A stretch of DNA of 64,000 bases from Pseudoips prasinana. Lineage: Eukaryota; Arthropoda; Insecta; Lepidoptera; Nolidae. A program made the translations under genes and the position numbers. Position 1 is the stretch's first letter, and every line of letters begins with the position of its first letter. The notes under the pieces are model-generated. The model had not been told where the DNA came from. It ran no database searches and worked only from the letters and a program-made list of their open reading frames with translations. The stretch spans positions 26,572,001-26,636,000 of the forward strand of contig OX621247.1 of NCBI GenBank assembly GCA_951640165.1, given 5' to 3'. Positions 10,051 through 20,430 of the stretch are shown here, piece by piece.

Positions 10051-10542
10051 TATATAGCGTAGTATTTAAACAAACATATAGAGATTTAAAGAACTAAAAG
10101 AAAGTGAAAAATAAATAAAATAAAAACGCGCCAAATCCACTAAAATAATACTTTGTAAACTAAACAGTGACATTAGACAATATTTTTTTAGGTAGGTTTC
10201 TTAAAGACCCTAATTTTTTAGGCTTTTGAGCCAAAAATGCCGTTTGCCATTTCAGTGCCGGCATATAATAATATTATATAATCAAGAGGTATTAGAACAT
10301 CAAACTAACAATTTAATAATATCTGCTACAAAAACGTTCAACTCAACTTTTGGCTCCCTCCCACCTTCAAGTTAGTTAGAGGTCAGGCGGTGCTGTAGCG
10401 TAGCGGAGGCTGCTAAGAGCCTTAAGCGGAGGAAATATGCTCCCAAAGGTGAGGGTATATGTTTCTACCGTTTGGGGTCGAAATAATGCATGAAAAGCAT
10501 GGTACTTTGACAAGGAGTAATCCAGGCGGCTTGTGAAACACT
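10051..10542. other. 5' flank of PolE2
   Basis: Should contain the PolE2 promoter, reading leftward. No TATA box at a usual distance is convincing. The sequence from 10380 on looks like decayed transposon sequence. Confidence 0.4.
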
Positions 10543-10671
10543 TTGGTCATCAGAGTTGGCAAGTACCTCGACCAACGCATAAGCTTTGCCATCCAAAGCG
10601 GTAACGTTGCTAGCTTTTTGGGTACCTTACCCGCAGATAGCGACTTTAACTGTACTTATATTTTTAATTAG
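10543..10671 (+). pseudogene. C-terminal fragment of a retroelement-type frame (tentative)
   Basis: A 42-codon open run ends in TAG and includes GKYLDQRISFAIQSGNVASF then LGTLP. The pattern recalls C-terminal tails of transposon-encoded proteins in Lepidoptera, but I cannot name the family. The upstream frame is interrupted. Confidence 0.3.
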
Positions 10672-10784
10672 TAGTTTGATAGTAAGTTTATGATGGCAGT
10701 TTTAGTTGGTACAATTTAAATTGATAGATTAAGTTTAGTGTTTTAACTATATATGTAAAATAAAATACTTGACAGAAAAAAATA

Positions 10785-10880
10785 TTAAGAATAAATAAAT
10801 ATCTTGGGACAGTAGTTGTCCCAAGATAATTATTTGATCCAAAACTAGACAACGCCTGTACTATCTGGCAAGGGAGTTTT
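10785..10880 (-). repeat. SINE B 3'-end fragment with a small foldback
   Basis: 'tatcttgggacagtagttgt' is followed by its inverse 'cccaagata', then 'tgatccaaaactagacaacg'. A SINE tail (compare 49195) was copied back on itself, leaving a 13-bp hairpin arm. Confidence 0.6.
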
Positions 10881-12048
10881 GTGCGGAGATTGGAGAAAGC
10901 TAATAGGATTTACTTAGTCAAAAAAAAATTACAAAAATTGGCCTTAATGCAATGCAAAACATTAATTAGAAAAGCTATTGTTTTCATACAATCCGTTTAC
11001 CTAAATATCTATGTAACTAGAAATAATTATATAAACCTACTTAATTATTATAATTATATTACTACAAACAATGTGTTCTGACTATTTACAGTCGCTTTTT
11101 TGAAGTCAGCGTGAATAAAAACCTTTTCTTATTTTTTTGTGTGCTGCCATTTTATTGATCACATAGGTGCCGTTTTGGTTTATTTTTGATTTTTAATATT
11201 TTTACATGGAATCGTCCACATTTTCTCCATGCTTATTTTTCTTTAGTGTTTCGCGCTGACATTATAGGTACCTAGTATCTCTTCCTATCAGAGCTCGTGG
11301 GAAAGGCACTTCCATTCGTATGGCTTGGATACGTAATGCAAGGCCCTTTCCCACGAGCTTTTCCTACTAATAAACTTGCCTTTTGGGAGCGTTTTATTAG
11401 TCGACACGCTAAACACGTTGCATATTTATTTTTCTTTAGTATTAAACGCCTGAACAAAATTGAAAGAACTAAATATGGTCTGTGGACGCACTGATTATTT
11501 GTTTAGTTGCAAATGGTGCAATGCATAAAATCTAGGTCATTTTGTGTTAGAAGCAATTAATATTATTTTAATAAGTAGGTATTTAGACTTATAGGATTAT
11601 TATGGACTTAATTGTTAACTATAATTAATTTAATATTTTATTTCGAGTAGTTAATTGTGTAAAAAACTGAACAAACATAAATATATGTACATTTAGGTAA
11701 TAATTAGTTATGTTAGTTATAAACTGTAAAAATGTGTTTAGATGATCGCTGTAGGTAATTTTTTTTTATTTTAAAAGTTTAATGTAACTTTTGAAACACT
11801 GACCTACCAGCGAATTAAATAATGCTTAACTATTACAACATAATTTATGAAAAATAACTAAGAATTATAATTACCTGTATCTCATTAAACTAGATTAAAA
11901 TATCGCATTTAAATCTGTTTGTTTGCACATGTCCAAACAGACGGACATAGTAAGGAGCTTTAAACTACAAGATATTTTAAACTATTATATACGAGGTACT
12001 TTAAAATTATAAGTAAATATTTCGCGCCGCTACATATCTGCTCCGATA
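10881..12048. other. Repeat-derived AT-rich region, no gene seen
   Basis: Holds a segment at 11060-11120 ('ctgactatttacag-cgctttttt') shared with about 40090-40150, and an inverted repeat at 11292-11361 (arms 'gctcgtgggaaagg' and its complement), probably a small MITE. The rest is unassigned. Confidence 0.5.
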
Positions 12049-12120
12049 GCCGTGATCGTCTAGTGGTTAGGACCCTACGTTGTGGCCGTAGTAACCCAGG
12101 TTCGAATCCTGGTCACGGCA
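12049..12120 (+). tRNA. tRNA-His: tRNA-His (GTG)
   Basis: A complete 72-nt cloverleaf delivers histidine at CAC/CAT codons in cytoplasmic translation. The acceptor stem is GCCGTGA/TCACGGC with A as discriminator base, as in eukaryotic tRNA-His. The anticodon arm is CTACG-TTGTGGC-CGTAG with anticodon GTG at 12082-12084, and the T arm is CCAGG-TTCGAAT-CCTGG. There is no intron. The B box 'ggttcgaatcc' is perfect, and 'tctagtggttagga' matches the A box. Unlike the SINE heads here, every stem pairs and a terminator follows. The G at -1 of mature tRNA-His is added after transcription. Confidence 0.95.
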
Positions 12121-12149
12121 GTGTCATACACTGTTACGGCGGAGCTATC

Positions 12150-12154
12150 TTTTT
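12150..12154 (+). terminator. RNA polymerase III terminator of tRNA-His
   Basis: TTTTT begins 30 bases after the tRNA 3' end. It is the first T-run of at least four bases downstream. Confidence 0.7.
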
Positions 12155-12911
12155 GATTATTTTTGTAAAGCCAATATTTAAAATTAGTTTAAATGTGCGT
12201 CACAAAATTTAAATACAGAACATTTAAATTACTTGGCAATTAATATTTGAAGCTTTGAAGTAGCTTAGCCACATTTATGTTCTAGAATTTGTTGTCCTCC
12301 ATCTTTTTGCAACCAGAAATCAGTTTGACTTCCTCAGAACTTGTGAGTTAATCACTATAGATAATTAAAACCACTGGCACAAAAGAAAATTCCAAAATAA
12401 ATAGTGTGGTTAGTTCATATGTGAAGGTTGATTAGCGCCATCTATAAACAAGTGAGCAAACCAAGAAGCGCAAAAGTTGCTTGCTTTGACATTAATGTCA
12501 ATGGTTCGTAAACAAGTACGGACCACATATTAAAAAGTTTGTTGATAAACTCTCAATAGATGGCGTCAGAAGTATTTGTTTTGGTTCAACACACGCCGCA
12601 GCTGTTCGCTATCACAGAAATCCGTGAGAGAAAAGGAGTGGTGATTAGGTCTGTCTTTGCCTAAAAAATACGTTTTTTATATGATCCACTAACATTCTGT
12701 GGCCTTTGACCGTTATATGTGCAAGTTAAAGTTGTTCTACAAGTGATATATTGTTGGCAAAGTTGAAGAACATCGCCAAATAGTGTAATTAACGATGTAA
12801 ACGTTGGTTATGACGTTTACTATAGTGTATTTGTGTGTGTGCGTGAGTGACAGCATTGCCGACGACCGTTGAAGCGAATCTTGTAACGGAATAGGTAGCA
12901 ATTGGATGTAA

Positions 12912-12926
12912 ATGGTGTTTTCTTCG
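12912..12926 (+). other. Possible first coding exon with splice donor
   Basis: 'gtaaATGG' gives A at -3 and G at +4. Five codons (MVFSS) follow, then G|GTAAGT, a perfect donor consensus at 12927-12932. Upstream, 12600-12911 is less AT-rich than its surroundings and could be a 5' UTR and promoter. If real, a large intron would extend right into the repeat-filled region. No second exon was found, so this remains a suggestion. Confidence 0.25.
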
Positions 12927-12932
12927 GTAAGT

Positions 12933-14205
12933 TACATTGTTTTGATGAAGTTATTCCTAACCTATATGGCTCATGCCTGCGTTCTAAAGCTCTATATACT
13001 TACCAAGGTACCTATATTGTTTGACCTCGATACGCGGAGCGATCTCGTTCGGTATTTCCCTTTGAAAGGCAATTTCTCGTGTTTGTATTTTTTTTTGCAA
13101 CCGCAATGGTTCTGCACTAATGTTCTGTTTTATTAAAGTTTAATAGCTGTCATTGCGATTAAATTACGTTAAGCATGAGTTTGTATAAAAGTCTTATCAA
13201 CTTTGAGTTTGGAGCATTAAGGTCGTTAATGGCTTTTTTATATATACATAACCAGCTGACATTTAGCGCATCGATTTAAGGTTTTGGGGGATGTTATGTT
13301 CCTTTTTATGAATTAGGTACTTAAATCTTATAATCGTAACATTTCTAACTATTACTTTTTGTCAAATATATATACCTAATCAATTGTTTAGTAGATAACT
13401 AGCTTCTAAAATATAGGTACGTATGAGTGTGCTACCGTAAAGTACTTGTACTTTATTCATAAAAAAATATCGTCATGTCAATGCACTGTTATGCAGGTAC
13501 CAAGGTAAATTTGTGACTGCTTTACGCACACCTGACGTGTGCACCTATAACAATAATATGTAGTAAACTCCACAGGATACGATTGTGGTAATGTATCCAC
13601 TGCTTGCCTACTTAGTTATCTGTAACCATATCTTATGTTGAAAATTGCCAATGCACAGTGCAGTTCACCGCACGTGCCGGTCTGTCGATCACAATAAGTA
13701 GATACTTTACGAAGTACCCGGGTAGCAAGTATATTCAATAATTAATTATTCGGCGATTTCTCTGTTGCTTGGGAATTTGTTTTGATTAATCTTTTGGATT
13801 TTATTGGATAATATATAGATTCATGCTCTGAAAATGGATTTGTTTGATTTATGGCTTTTAAAACGGTAATTATTAAGTACCTATACGGTGACATAGATAA
13901 ATCACCTTTAAGTAAGTATGATTTTCTGCAATTTTTTTATTCGACACAGTCCTTAATCCTAAGTAGATATGATTTTCATGAACTCAACAAACACTTAAGT
14001 ACTGAATCTAGGGTTATTTTATATTTCATCAAATATATAAAAATGTCTGAAGACTTTTCTGATATAGTAAATGGAAGAATGATAGGTTATTTTAGGGTTT
14101 TAAATAAAAAGTAATGAACTATTCGTGATTTATATGTTTTATGTAAAATAATGTGTGTGATTTTTATGTAAAATAATTAATATACAAAAAAATTGAGAAA
14201 CATGG
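12933..14205. other. No gene recognised; possible intron
   Basis: Only short AT-rich frames, the longest being 87 codons at 13851-14114 with low-complexity composition and no recognisable motif. No clear repeat match. Confidence 0.5.
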
Positions 14206-14209
14206 ATAC

Positions 14210-14450
14210 ACTTTCTATTCCCTCGCTTTCATTATCCGATTGTACGTGTATCCAACACTACCGGGAGAGATCAACCGTCGCTCGCGTCGTCGGGCCGACA
14301 TCTTTACGTGCTCTCTCTATGCACCGCATTACACCGTTAACTTGGTGGCTGCTACTGCATCCGGCTGCAAAAAATTAAGCATTATTTTGTTTGTTCCGGC
14401 GCGAAATTTGAACCGATTAAGCCATTGTCTATGGTTGAACCACGAGGCAG
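14210..14450 (-). repeat. SINE family L
   Basis: 'tttctattccctcgctttca' and 'tacgtgctctctctatgcac' match the body of the SINE at 37262-37420 and, reversed, 22230-22345. Confidence 0.6.
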
Positions 14451-14581
14451 TACCAAAATATTAAAGTCAATATAAAAAAAAAAGGTTTTTATCCACGTAG
14501 ACTTTAAAAAAGTTTGTAGTAATATAGTTCAGTATACAGTAAACAATACTGGGGATTCTCTCCCTAATATCGCTTGTATGT

Positions 14582-14880
14582 AGGGCTGCCATCCGTCCTG
14601 ATATCTCCGGAATTCTCCTAATTTAGAGGGCGTCTGGGGAGGGTGTGGACGGGGTTTCATTTGTAGTCCGAGTTCAAACCTACGAACTTACGCTGGCACT
14701 AGTAGTGAGTTGGAGGACAGTTATGACATCCCAGACATGTCATAACTGTCCTCCAACTCACTACTAGTGCCAGCGTAAGTTCGTAGGTTTGAACTCCATT
14801 CTGGACTCCATAATCTGAGGGTTTCACGCATCTTGTCCTGGTTGCCAAATTTTAGAGAAGGCAACCTTTTTTATGGTATG
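14582..14880. repeat. Repeat family F, copy 1, containing a long hairpin
   Basis: Starts 'gctgccatccgtcctgata' and ends near 'ttgccaaattttagag'. The right half resembles 16041-16268 ('ccagacatgtca', 'gccagggttggttcgtcggt'). A near-perfect inverted repeat occupies 14670-14796. Confidence 0.6.
14670..14796. repeat. 127-bp perfect hairpin
   Basis: Arms of about 59 bases, beginning 'gagttcaaacctacgaactt', are exact reverse complements separated by the 9-base loop 'tcccagaca'. No coding capacity. Confidence 0.95.
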
Positions 14881-14905
14881 GCAGCGGGAATGCCTACGCA
14901 TGGCA

Positions 14906-15026
14906 CCTGCAAAAAGTGTCTGCGGGTGCGTATGTCGGACTCGCAACGACCAAGCTTAACCTGCCGTGGACTCTTGGCGCCTGATGGGGTGAGCCCCGCC
15001 CGGGAAGGCGGGTATGCTGCTTCGAT
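14906..15026 (+). repeat. Repeat family G, copy 1
   Basis: Shares 'gcaaaaagtgt', 'gtatgtcggactcgca', 'ctgccgtggac' and 'gcgggtatgctgct' with 50640-50770. Confidence 0.75.
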
Positions 15027-15710
15027 GGCAACCAAACTCGTATGAAAACAACAGGGCATACAATACGTACAATGTCGAACTACTAAAATTGCTTGCAGTA
15101 CGCACTGCACGCATTATAGGGTGCCAATACGACGTGCTAGAAATATAACATCTTTCAAAAATATGATTAAAAACCACTATTTATCTTGTTAATAATTAGA
15201 ATACTAATTAGACTAATCTATTTGACCATTTATTTAATTATTTATTTATTATTATTATTTATTTGTTAATATATAAAATGTATTATGAAATATTTATTAG
15301 TTTATTATACTTGTTTATGTATGAATATGAATGTATGTAAGTACATTAATCTATGTAGTATATATATTACTACGTTAGAACTCTGTAGAACTGACGATGG
15401 TACACTACCAGCTGCCTGTCATTTCCAATTTTTACCAGTCCATCCTTCGGTTGTCTGGAAGATCGCTGGATGGAATCGCTATTATGCGATAAGACCGCCA
15501 ATTGTACATTATTTAAAATTTTTCCTGTAAACTTCTTTTTTATATGTTGTGCAATATGTTGTGTATCTATCTATCTATAGGTTGTAAGGTTCTAAGGTCC
15601 CGCTTATTTTCAGAACGAACTAAAACTATGTTAAAAAGTAATGCATTGACACTACAATTAGTATCGTCCATATTGCATAGAATCAGGGGCATTGTAATTG
15701 TTGTGAAACA
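15027..15710. other. Repeat-derived sequence, no gene seen
   Basis: Contains a segment at 15440-15530 ('cttcggttgtctggaagatc', 'ttatgcgataagaccg') related to 47545-47600. A (TTTA)-rich tract lies at 15225-15290. Frames here are random. Confidence 0.5.
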
Positions 15711-16004
15711 AAAACTTGAGAGGTGTCAAGGGACACCCGGATGGAACGAAGTTATTTCTTATTATTTATTATGTACAAATAACCTGTATACACTCAACAA
15801 AAATAATCGCCGCGACACCACACTGTACAATGCGAAATAGAAATGAAAATATCTGGCTTGCTTTCGATAAGAGAGAGAGAAAGAGACAGACAGACAGAGT
15901 AACATGCGCTCGCCGCACAGCTGTAAAAAGTGTCGTGACAACTTTTCGTAAGAACTTTTCCGTCTAGCCCCCTTTCACAACGCGCGATAAGGAACTTCGT
16001 TCCA
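15711..16004 (+). repeat. Repeat family H, copy 1
   Basis: Nearly identical to 17611-17886. Begins 'aaaacttgagaggtgtcaag' and ends 'ggaacttcgttcc'. The sequence near the start, 'ggaacgaagtt', is inverted at the end, suggesting a MITE. An internal (GA)n/(CAGA)n tract differs in length between copies. Confidence 0.85.
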
Positions 16005-16040
16005 ATAAACCAAGAACCATGTCGAATTATTAGAGATATA

Positions 16041-16268
16041 GGTAGAGCTGCCATGTCAAAAATTTGGCAACCACGACATGGCGTGAAGTCGCCGGATTTT
16101 GGAGCTCAGAACCCAGACATGTCAAACCTGTCATAGCCGTCTTGCGACTAATTGCCAATGCCAGGGTTGGTTCGTCGGTTCTCCACACCGAAGAACACGA
16201 GCCGCAGGACTTTAATTTTTACTAACTTTAACACAAATCCGGGAAAAACCGGACAGATGGCAACCCTA
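16041..16268 (+). repeat. Repeat family F, copy 2
   Basis: Flanked by 'gagctgccatgtc' and 'ccggacagatggcaac'. The middle matches the right arm region of the 14.7-kb copy, but without the inverted duplication. Confidence 0.55.
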
Positions 16269-16596
16269 TATAGGAATAATAATTAAATAGTAAAAGCAAG
16301 AACCGGTTTTAGACGCTTGCCGTAGGTAGGTATAATTTGATCATATCTCACTAATAACTGGGACACTCGCTACGAGTTTCTTGAACCGTACGCATGTTCG
16401 AAACTTATACGTACTAGGGATTCTACCGTTCATACCGAACGTTCGATAAGACCGAGGCTTTAATAGAAGTTCGCATAAAACGTACGTTACTACTGCTAGT
16501 AGATGGGCCTCCTCAATTAGGGGAGATCAATTGCCCCCTTTCATCACAATAGGCGCGTGAAATACTAAGATCTCGGGCCTGTTATGGTCAGTCGAC

Positions 16597-16895
16597 AGAG
16601 CGCTTTTTATATATTGTTGACACGGGTCTCAATCGCGATAACGATTTAAGGCAAATCATTACCTTTAGGTTACACCAGCCGTGGTTACGGGTCGACTGGT
16701 GTGGCTCGGCAGCGTCGTCTTCGTGAAGCTCGGGTTTCGGTATCTACCCTCGCATGGTCTTGATATTTTTCGTCCTTATTTTCTTGTACGAAACTGTCGG
16801 TATGTTTACACACAACACTAATGACATCAGTGGTAACCTAAAGGTAATGATTTGCCTTAAATCGTTATCGCCAACGTTTAAAAACATTAAGAGCG
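16597..16895. mobile_element. Inverted-repeat element (MITE-like, about 300 bp)
   Basis: An almost perfect 41-base arm at 16635-16675 ('gcgataacgatttaaggcaa'...) is inverted at 16830-16871. Weaker homology extends the arms to 'gagcgc' and 'gagcgcc' at the edges. Interior GC-rich; no enzyme frame. Confidence 0.75.
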
Positions 16896-17047
16896 CCATA
16901 TGTCAGTCACCCGCAGGTGATGCCACCTATGGTAGCGGTAGATCCATCACGATCGCTCTTCGACGCTCTCGCCTCATGGCGCGGACCGGATGAGAACCAG
17001 TAAGCTCTCGCATGCGTTCCGCTACTTCCTTCCTGGTTATTAATATC

Positions 17048-17550
17048 GTCAATAATAATATACTGGGACATCATTTATACACAGCCATCTGGGGCTCTAC
17101 CGGCTAAGTCGCCGAACATCGTTTTCGTGAATGGCGTAAAAATAAATAAAGGTTAAAATTACTTAAGTCATCTTTAATTCGGCTTCCATTACCACATGTG
17201 ACGTCATAAATGGTCTGGAAACGATTGTCAACTTTGAAGCCGATTTAACGATTGATTAAGTCATTTTTAACGTTTATTTATTTGAACGCCATTCATGAAT
17301 ACGATGTTCGGTGACTTAGCCGGTAGAGCCCCTGATCCCAAACTAAGCAGAGCTTGTACTATGGCAACCAGATAACTGATATACCACATAATTATACTAC
17401 ATTTCTTTTGTAAATACATACTTATATAGATAATTACACCCAGACTCAGGACAAACAGACATGTTCATGCGCACAAATATCAGGCCTGGGTGGGAATCGA
17501 AGCCACGACCTGCGGCTAGTATGTACCAACGACGCCAACCAGCCAGATGT
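17048..17550 (-). repeat. SINE family B, split by a MITE
   Basis: Minus-strand order: tRNA-like head (17470-17550, B-box region 'ttcgattcccacccagg'), 'gtcctgagtctgggtgtaat', 'tatataagtatgtatttac', 'tatcagttatctggttgcca', 'gctctgcttagtttgggat', then the tail 'tgtcccagtatattattatt'. The tail is interrupted at 17092-17331. Confidence 0.85.
17092..17331. mobile_element. 240-bp MITE with 3-bp target duplication (PIF/Harbinger-like)
   Basis: The ends 'gggctctaccggctaagtc' and 'gacttagccggtagagccc' are inverted for about 45 bases, including 'cgaacatcg' and 'gaatggcgt'. CTG is duplicated at 17089-17091 and 17332-17334. Other SINE B copies read 'catctgatcccaaac' without interruption, proving the insertion. 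A 3-bp duplication and GGG end fit PIF/Harbinger. Confidence 0.88.
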
Positions 17551-17610
17551 TGTGTACCTACTGTCGCCTTGTGAAGCCCAATTATTACCTAGGGATTTTA
17601 GAAAATCAAA

Positions 17611-17886
17611 AAAACTTGAGAGGTGTCAAGGGACACCCGGATGGAACGAAGTTATTTCTTATTATTTATTATGTATAAAAAACCTGTATACACTTTTACA
17701 AAATAATCGTCGCGACACCACACTGTTCAATGCGAAATAGAAATGAAAATATCTGGCTTGCTTTCTATAAGAGAGAGAGAGAGAGACAGACAGAGAAACA
17801 TGCGCACGCCGCACAGCTGCAAACTTTTCGTAAGATTTTTTCCGTCTAGCCCCCTTTCACAACGCGCGATAAGGAACTTCGTTCCA
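17611..17886 (+). repeat. Repeat family H, copy 2
   Basis: See 15711-16004. Lacks about 18 bases near 'gtgtcgtgacaactttt' relative to copy 1. Confidence 0.85.
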
Positions 17887-18097
17887 AAAAACTTTACATA
17901 GTTATTTGAATGTACGTAGACAATACAAAAGTCAAGGCCAGATTCATATGGCGACAGTGAAATAACAATAACGTAGCAACTCTGCTCTTTAATAAAGCCA
18001 ATTTAATGATAGGTTCTCGAACCATCCGCCAGAATGATGAGTCAGTCATCGGTTTCAATATTTAAGGTTTCAAAATTTTATATTTCAATATATTTAA

Positions 18098-18325
18098 GGC
18101 GCTCATAGCCAGATGCTCTCACCGGCCCGTAACTGATCGGCGAGGTTAAGCAACTTGGCTCGAGGTCAGTCCAAAGATGGGTGACCGCTAAAGTGGTTTA
18201 ATTTTTGAGCGCCCACGTGCTTCGGAGGGCTGTCGGTCCCGGTTGTAGCCATTAGGCCATATCAGAAGCCTATTGGGCGGCTTGAACAACTCTGACCTAG
18301 TGTAACCACTACTATAAGTAAGTAC
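18098..18325 (+). repeat. 5S-rRNA-derived SINE, best copy
   Basis: The first about 95 bases match eukaryotic 5S rRNA, not a tRNA: 'ggttaagcaact' and 'gatgggtgaccgc' occupy the positions of the 5S internal promoter (A box and C box). The downstream body ('gtgcttcggagggctgtcgg', 'cctattgggcggcttgaaca') is unrelated to 5S. This is the layout of SINE3-class elements. Partial copies lie at 18864, 24508, 33327, 48315, 54600 and 58757. Confidence 0.85.
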
Positions 18326-18436
18326 CTATTTATACTAGATGAGTCAAGGATTTTATTGAAAGTTCGGCAATGGGTGCTAATTGGTAATATTTATACTTAA
18401 GGCATAGGATAGACAAAACTCGTTTTTGTAATAAAA

Positions 18437-18605
18437 TAGGTATCCTACCTACTAATATTATAAATACGAATGTTTGTGTGTATGGATATATGGGTGTTTG
18501 TTACTGTTTCCCACAAAAACTACGGAACGGAGTTTGATGTAAATTTGTAGTAATATACCTTATATATCCGATTAACACATAGGCTATAATGTATATACTT
18601 TAGAG
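18437..18605 (+). repeat. Helitron-like non-autonomous repeat, 5' part
   Basis: 'tcctacctactaatattata', then 'tatggatata', 'gttactgtttcccac', 'aacacataggctataat'. The CTAG end is missing. Confidence 0.6.
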
Positions 18606-18639
18606 AGGGAGAAACACACATTTTTCTTTTTATATTTAT

Positions 18640-18912
18640 GACATGCCAAAATTGCCACGCTTGGCAGACGGGTCGGCGATCGCAGTATGATGGTCATAGA
18701 CCACAGAGAGACGCTGCTGCCCGTTCTCTGGGAGATATTCCCTCGCGACGACTTTTACGCTCTCCACGGAAAGAGATGAGGTGGCAATTTTCTTTGCCGT
18801 TAGTCACATAGCAATAATAATATACACACAACAGAATATTTTCCTTCTGTGAAGAAATTACTAGGCGCTCATGGCCAGGCATTCACCAGTCCGTAAGTGA
18901 TCGTGAAGGTAA
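18640..18912 (+). repeat. Repeat E copy followed by a truncated 5S-SINE head
   Basis: 18640-18800 matches 7684-7870 ('ggcagacgggtcggcgatcg'). 18864-18912 is the first about 48 bases of the 5S-derived SINE ('ggcgctcatggccaggc'). Confidence 0.65.
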
Positions 18913-19021
18913 AATACATAGTTTGAACTAAAGAACTAATTACAACACGCCCCTGCTTGATCATATAATATAATAACAATAAATAATTTATTCTCGAGCA
19001 ACTAAGACTCATTACAATACA

Positions 19022-19385
19022 ATATTATAAACGCCAAAGTTTGTAAGTATGGATGGATTGATGTTTGTTACTCTTTCATGTAAATCTTAATGGATTTTAA
19101 TGAAACTTTACAATAATATAGCTTATACATCAGACTAACACATAGGCTACAATTTATAAAGATATTGTGTGAATTGTTCAAAATATGACCATAAGTGTCT
19201 AGTAAGTAGGAAAAATCTACCATCTGCGAGGTAATCCGGCGTGCACTGTCAAAACCGCTAGAGGTATACATCCTACTAATATTATAAATGCGAAAGTTTG
19301 TGAGTATAGATGTATGGATGTATGTTTGTTACTCTTTTACGCCAAAACTACTTGAACGCGGGTGAAACCGCGGGGCATAGGTAGT
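19022..19385 (+). repeat. Two Helitron-like repeat copies in tandem
   Basis: 19022-19165 has the start ('attataaacgccaaagtttg') and middle ('aacacataggctac'). 19266-19381 is an internally deleted copy from 'tcctactaatattataaatg' to a hairpin 'gcgggtgaaaccgc' near the 3' end, closing with 'ggggcatag' where other copies have 'ggggcacagctag'. Confidence 0.65.
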
Positions 19386-19595
19386 AAGTAAATAAAATAA
19401 AATCACAGTCCCATTATTAAAGTAACATACAAAAAATAAATACAATACAAATTATAAAAAAATAAAATATATTGTATATAGGTAGTCATACTGGGTATAA
19501 CACCTACCTGACCTACCCGAGATCTATGTTGTAATAAGGGCAGGTTTTTACTAGATGACAAAAATAACAGAATTGCCAAATAGTTTCACAATGTA

Positions 19596-19738
19596 CTGAC
19601 GCCAGCACTTCAAGCTACCCCAATCTGTCATTTTCCCCAATTGAAACTAATTGAAAGTGAACCCTATGTTTACGTGATAAAGTTGAAATCTATAAAAGAA
19701 AATTGACAGATTGGGGAAGCTGAATGTGCTGGCGTCTC
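19596..19738 (+). mobile_element. 135-bp TA-MITE, copy 3
   Basis: Ends 'ctgacgccagcac' and 'gtgctggcgtctc' are flanked by TA. A short internal duplication 'attgaaactaattgaaagtg' lengthens it slightly. Confidence 0.93.
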
Positions 19739-19740
19739 TA

Positions 19741-20430
19741 CATTTATTTACAAATCCATTAGCTGGTTTAGACTTGATATATTGACAGTGTTGTTTCATT
19801 TAAGACTTCTTAAAATTATCGTTTCTTTAATGTAGAACACACGTCCGCAACCGTATGCTTAGTCTAGAAAATCTCTCAAAATGTACAAAAATATATTCTC
19901 TATCAAATTTCTTTTTCAACTTTAATTTGTGTATGCTATATGAATAGACATATACACGCACTGCTGCACAGGCAATTTAACCTGCTAATGTTCTTTTGAA
20001 CGATTGCTGTACTGATTTAAAATCGTAGACACGAGTCGTCTCATTTAAAAACGTGGACTCGAGGTCGTTGCACCCACGACTATAATGTTCGCAACTTTAA
20101 AGCTTAATAAATAAACACCCACGCTTGACCGGTTTCCACTTAATATGTACCTACTGATCAGTGAACCTTCCATCTATGCGTCTAAATAACTACATGGAAT
20201 TTTATACATAATTAGGTTGCGTTTTAGTACTCTTAGTTCCGATGCTGACTAAAGACTAAACTAATTTATTTGTGCGAAATAATAAATGAAATTAGAACAG
20301 TCCTAGAAATAAAAACTTAAGAATCTAAATAAACTTATGGATATACTTAACTAATTACATTAGAAAGAAAAAGTAAAACTACAAAAATGTTAATTGTATA
20401 CATAGATAAATGATGTGAATATACAATAAA
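19741..20430. other. No gene or repeat recognised
   Basis: Moderately AT-rich unique-looking sequence with random frames only. Confidence 0.45.

Noticed and set aside
13851..14114. 87-codon frame
   Set aside because: AT-rich low-complexity composition, no motif, no splice or start support beyond an ATG.
14833..15177. Overlapping frames on both strands
   Set aside because: They run through repeat G, which recurs at 50640 without a conserved frame.
18098..18200. 5S rRNA gene
   Set aside because: Only the central promoter-bearing part of 5S is present, diverged, and joined to a SINE body in several copies.
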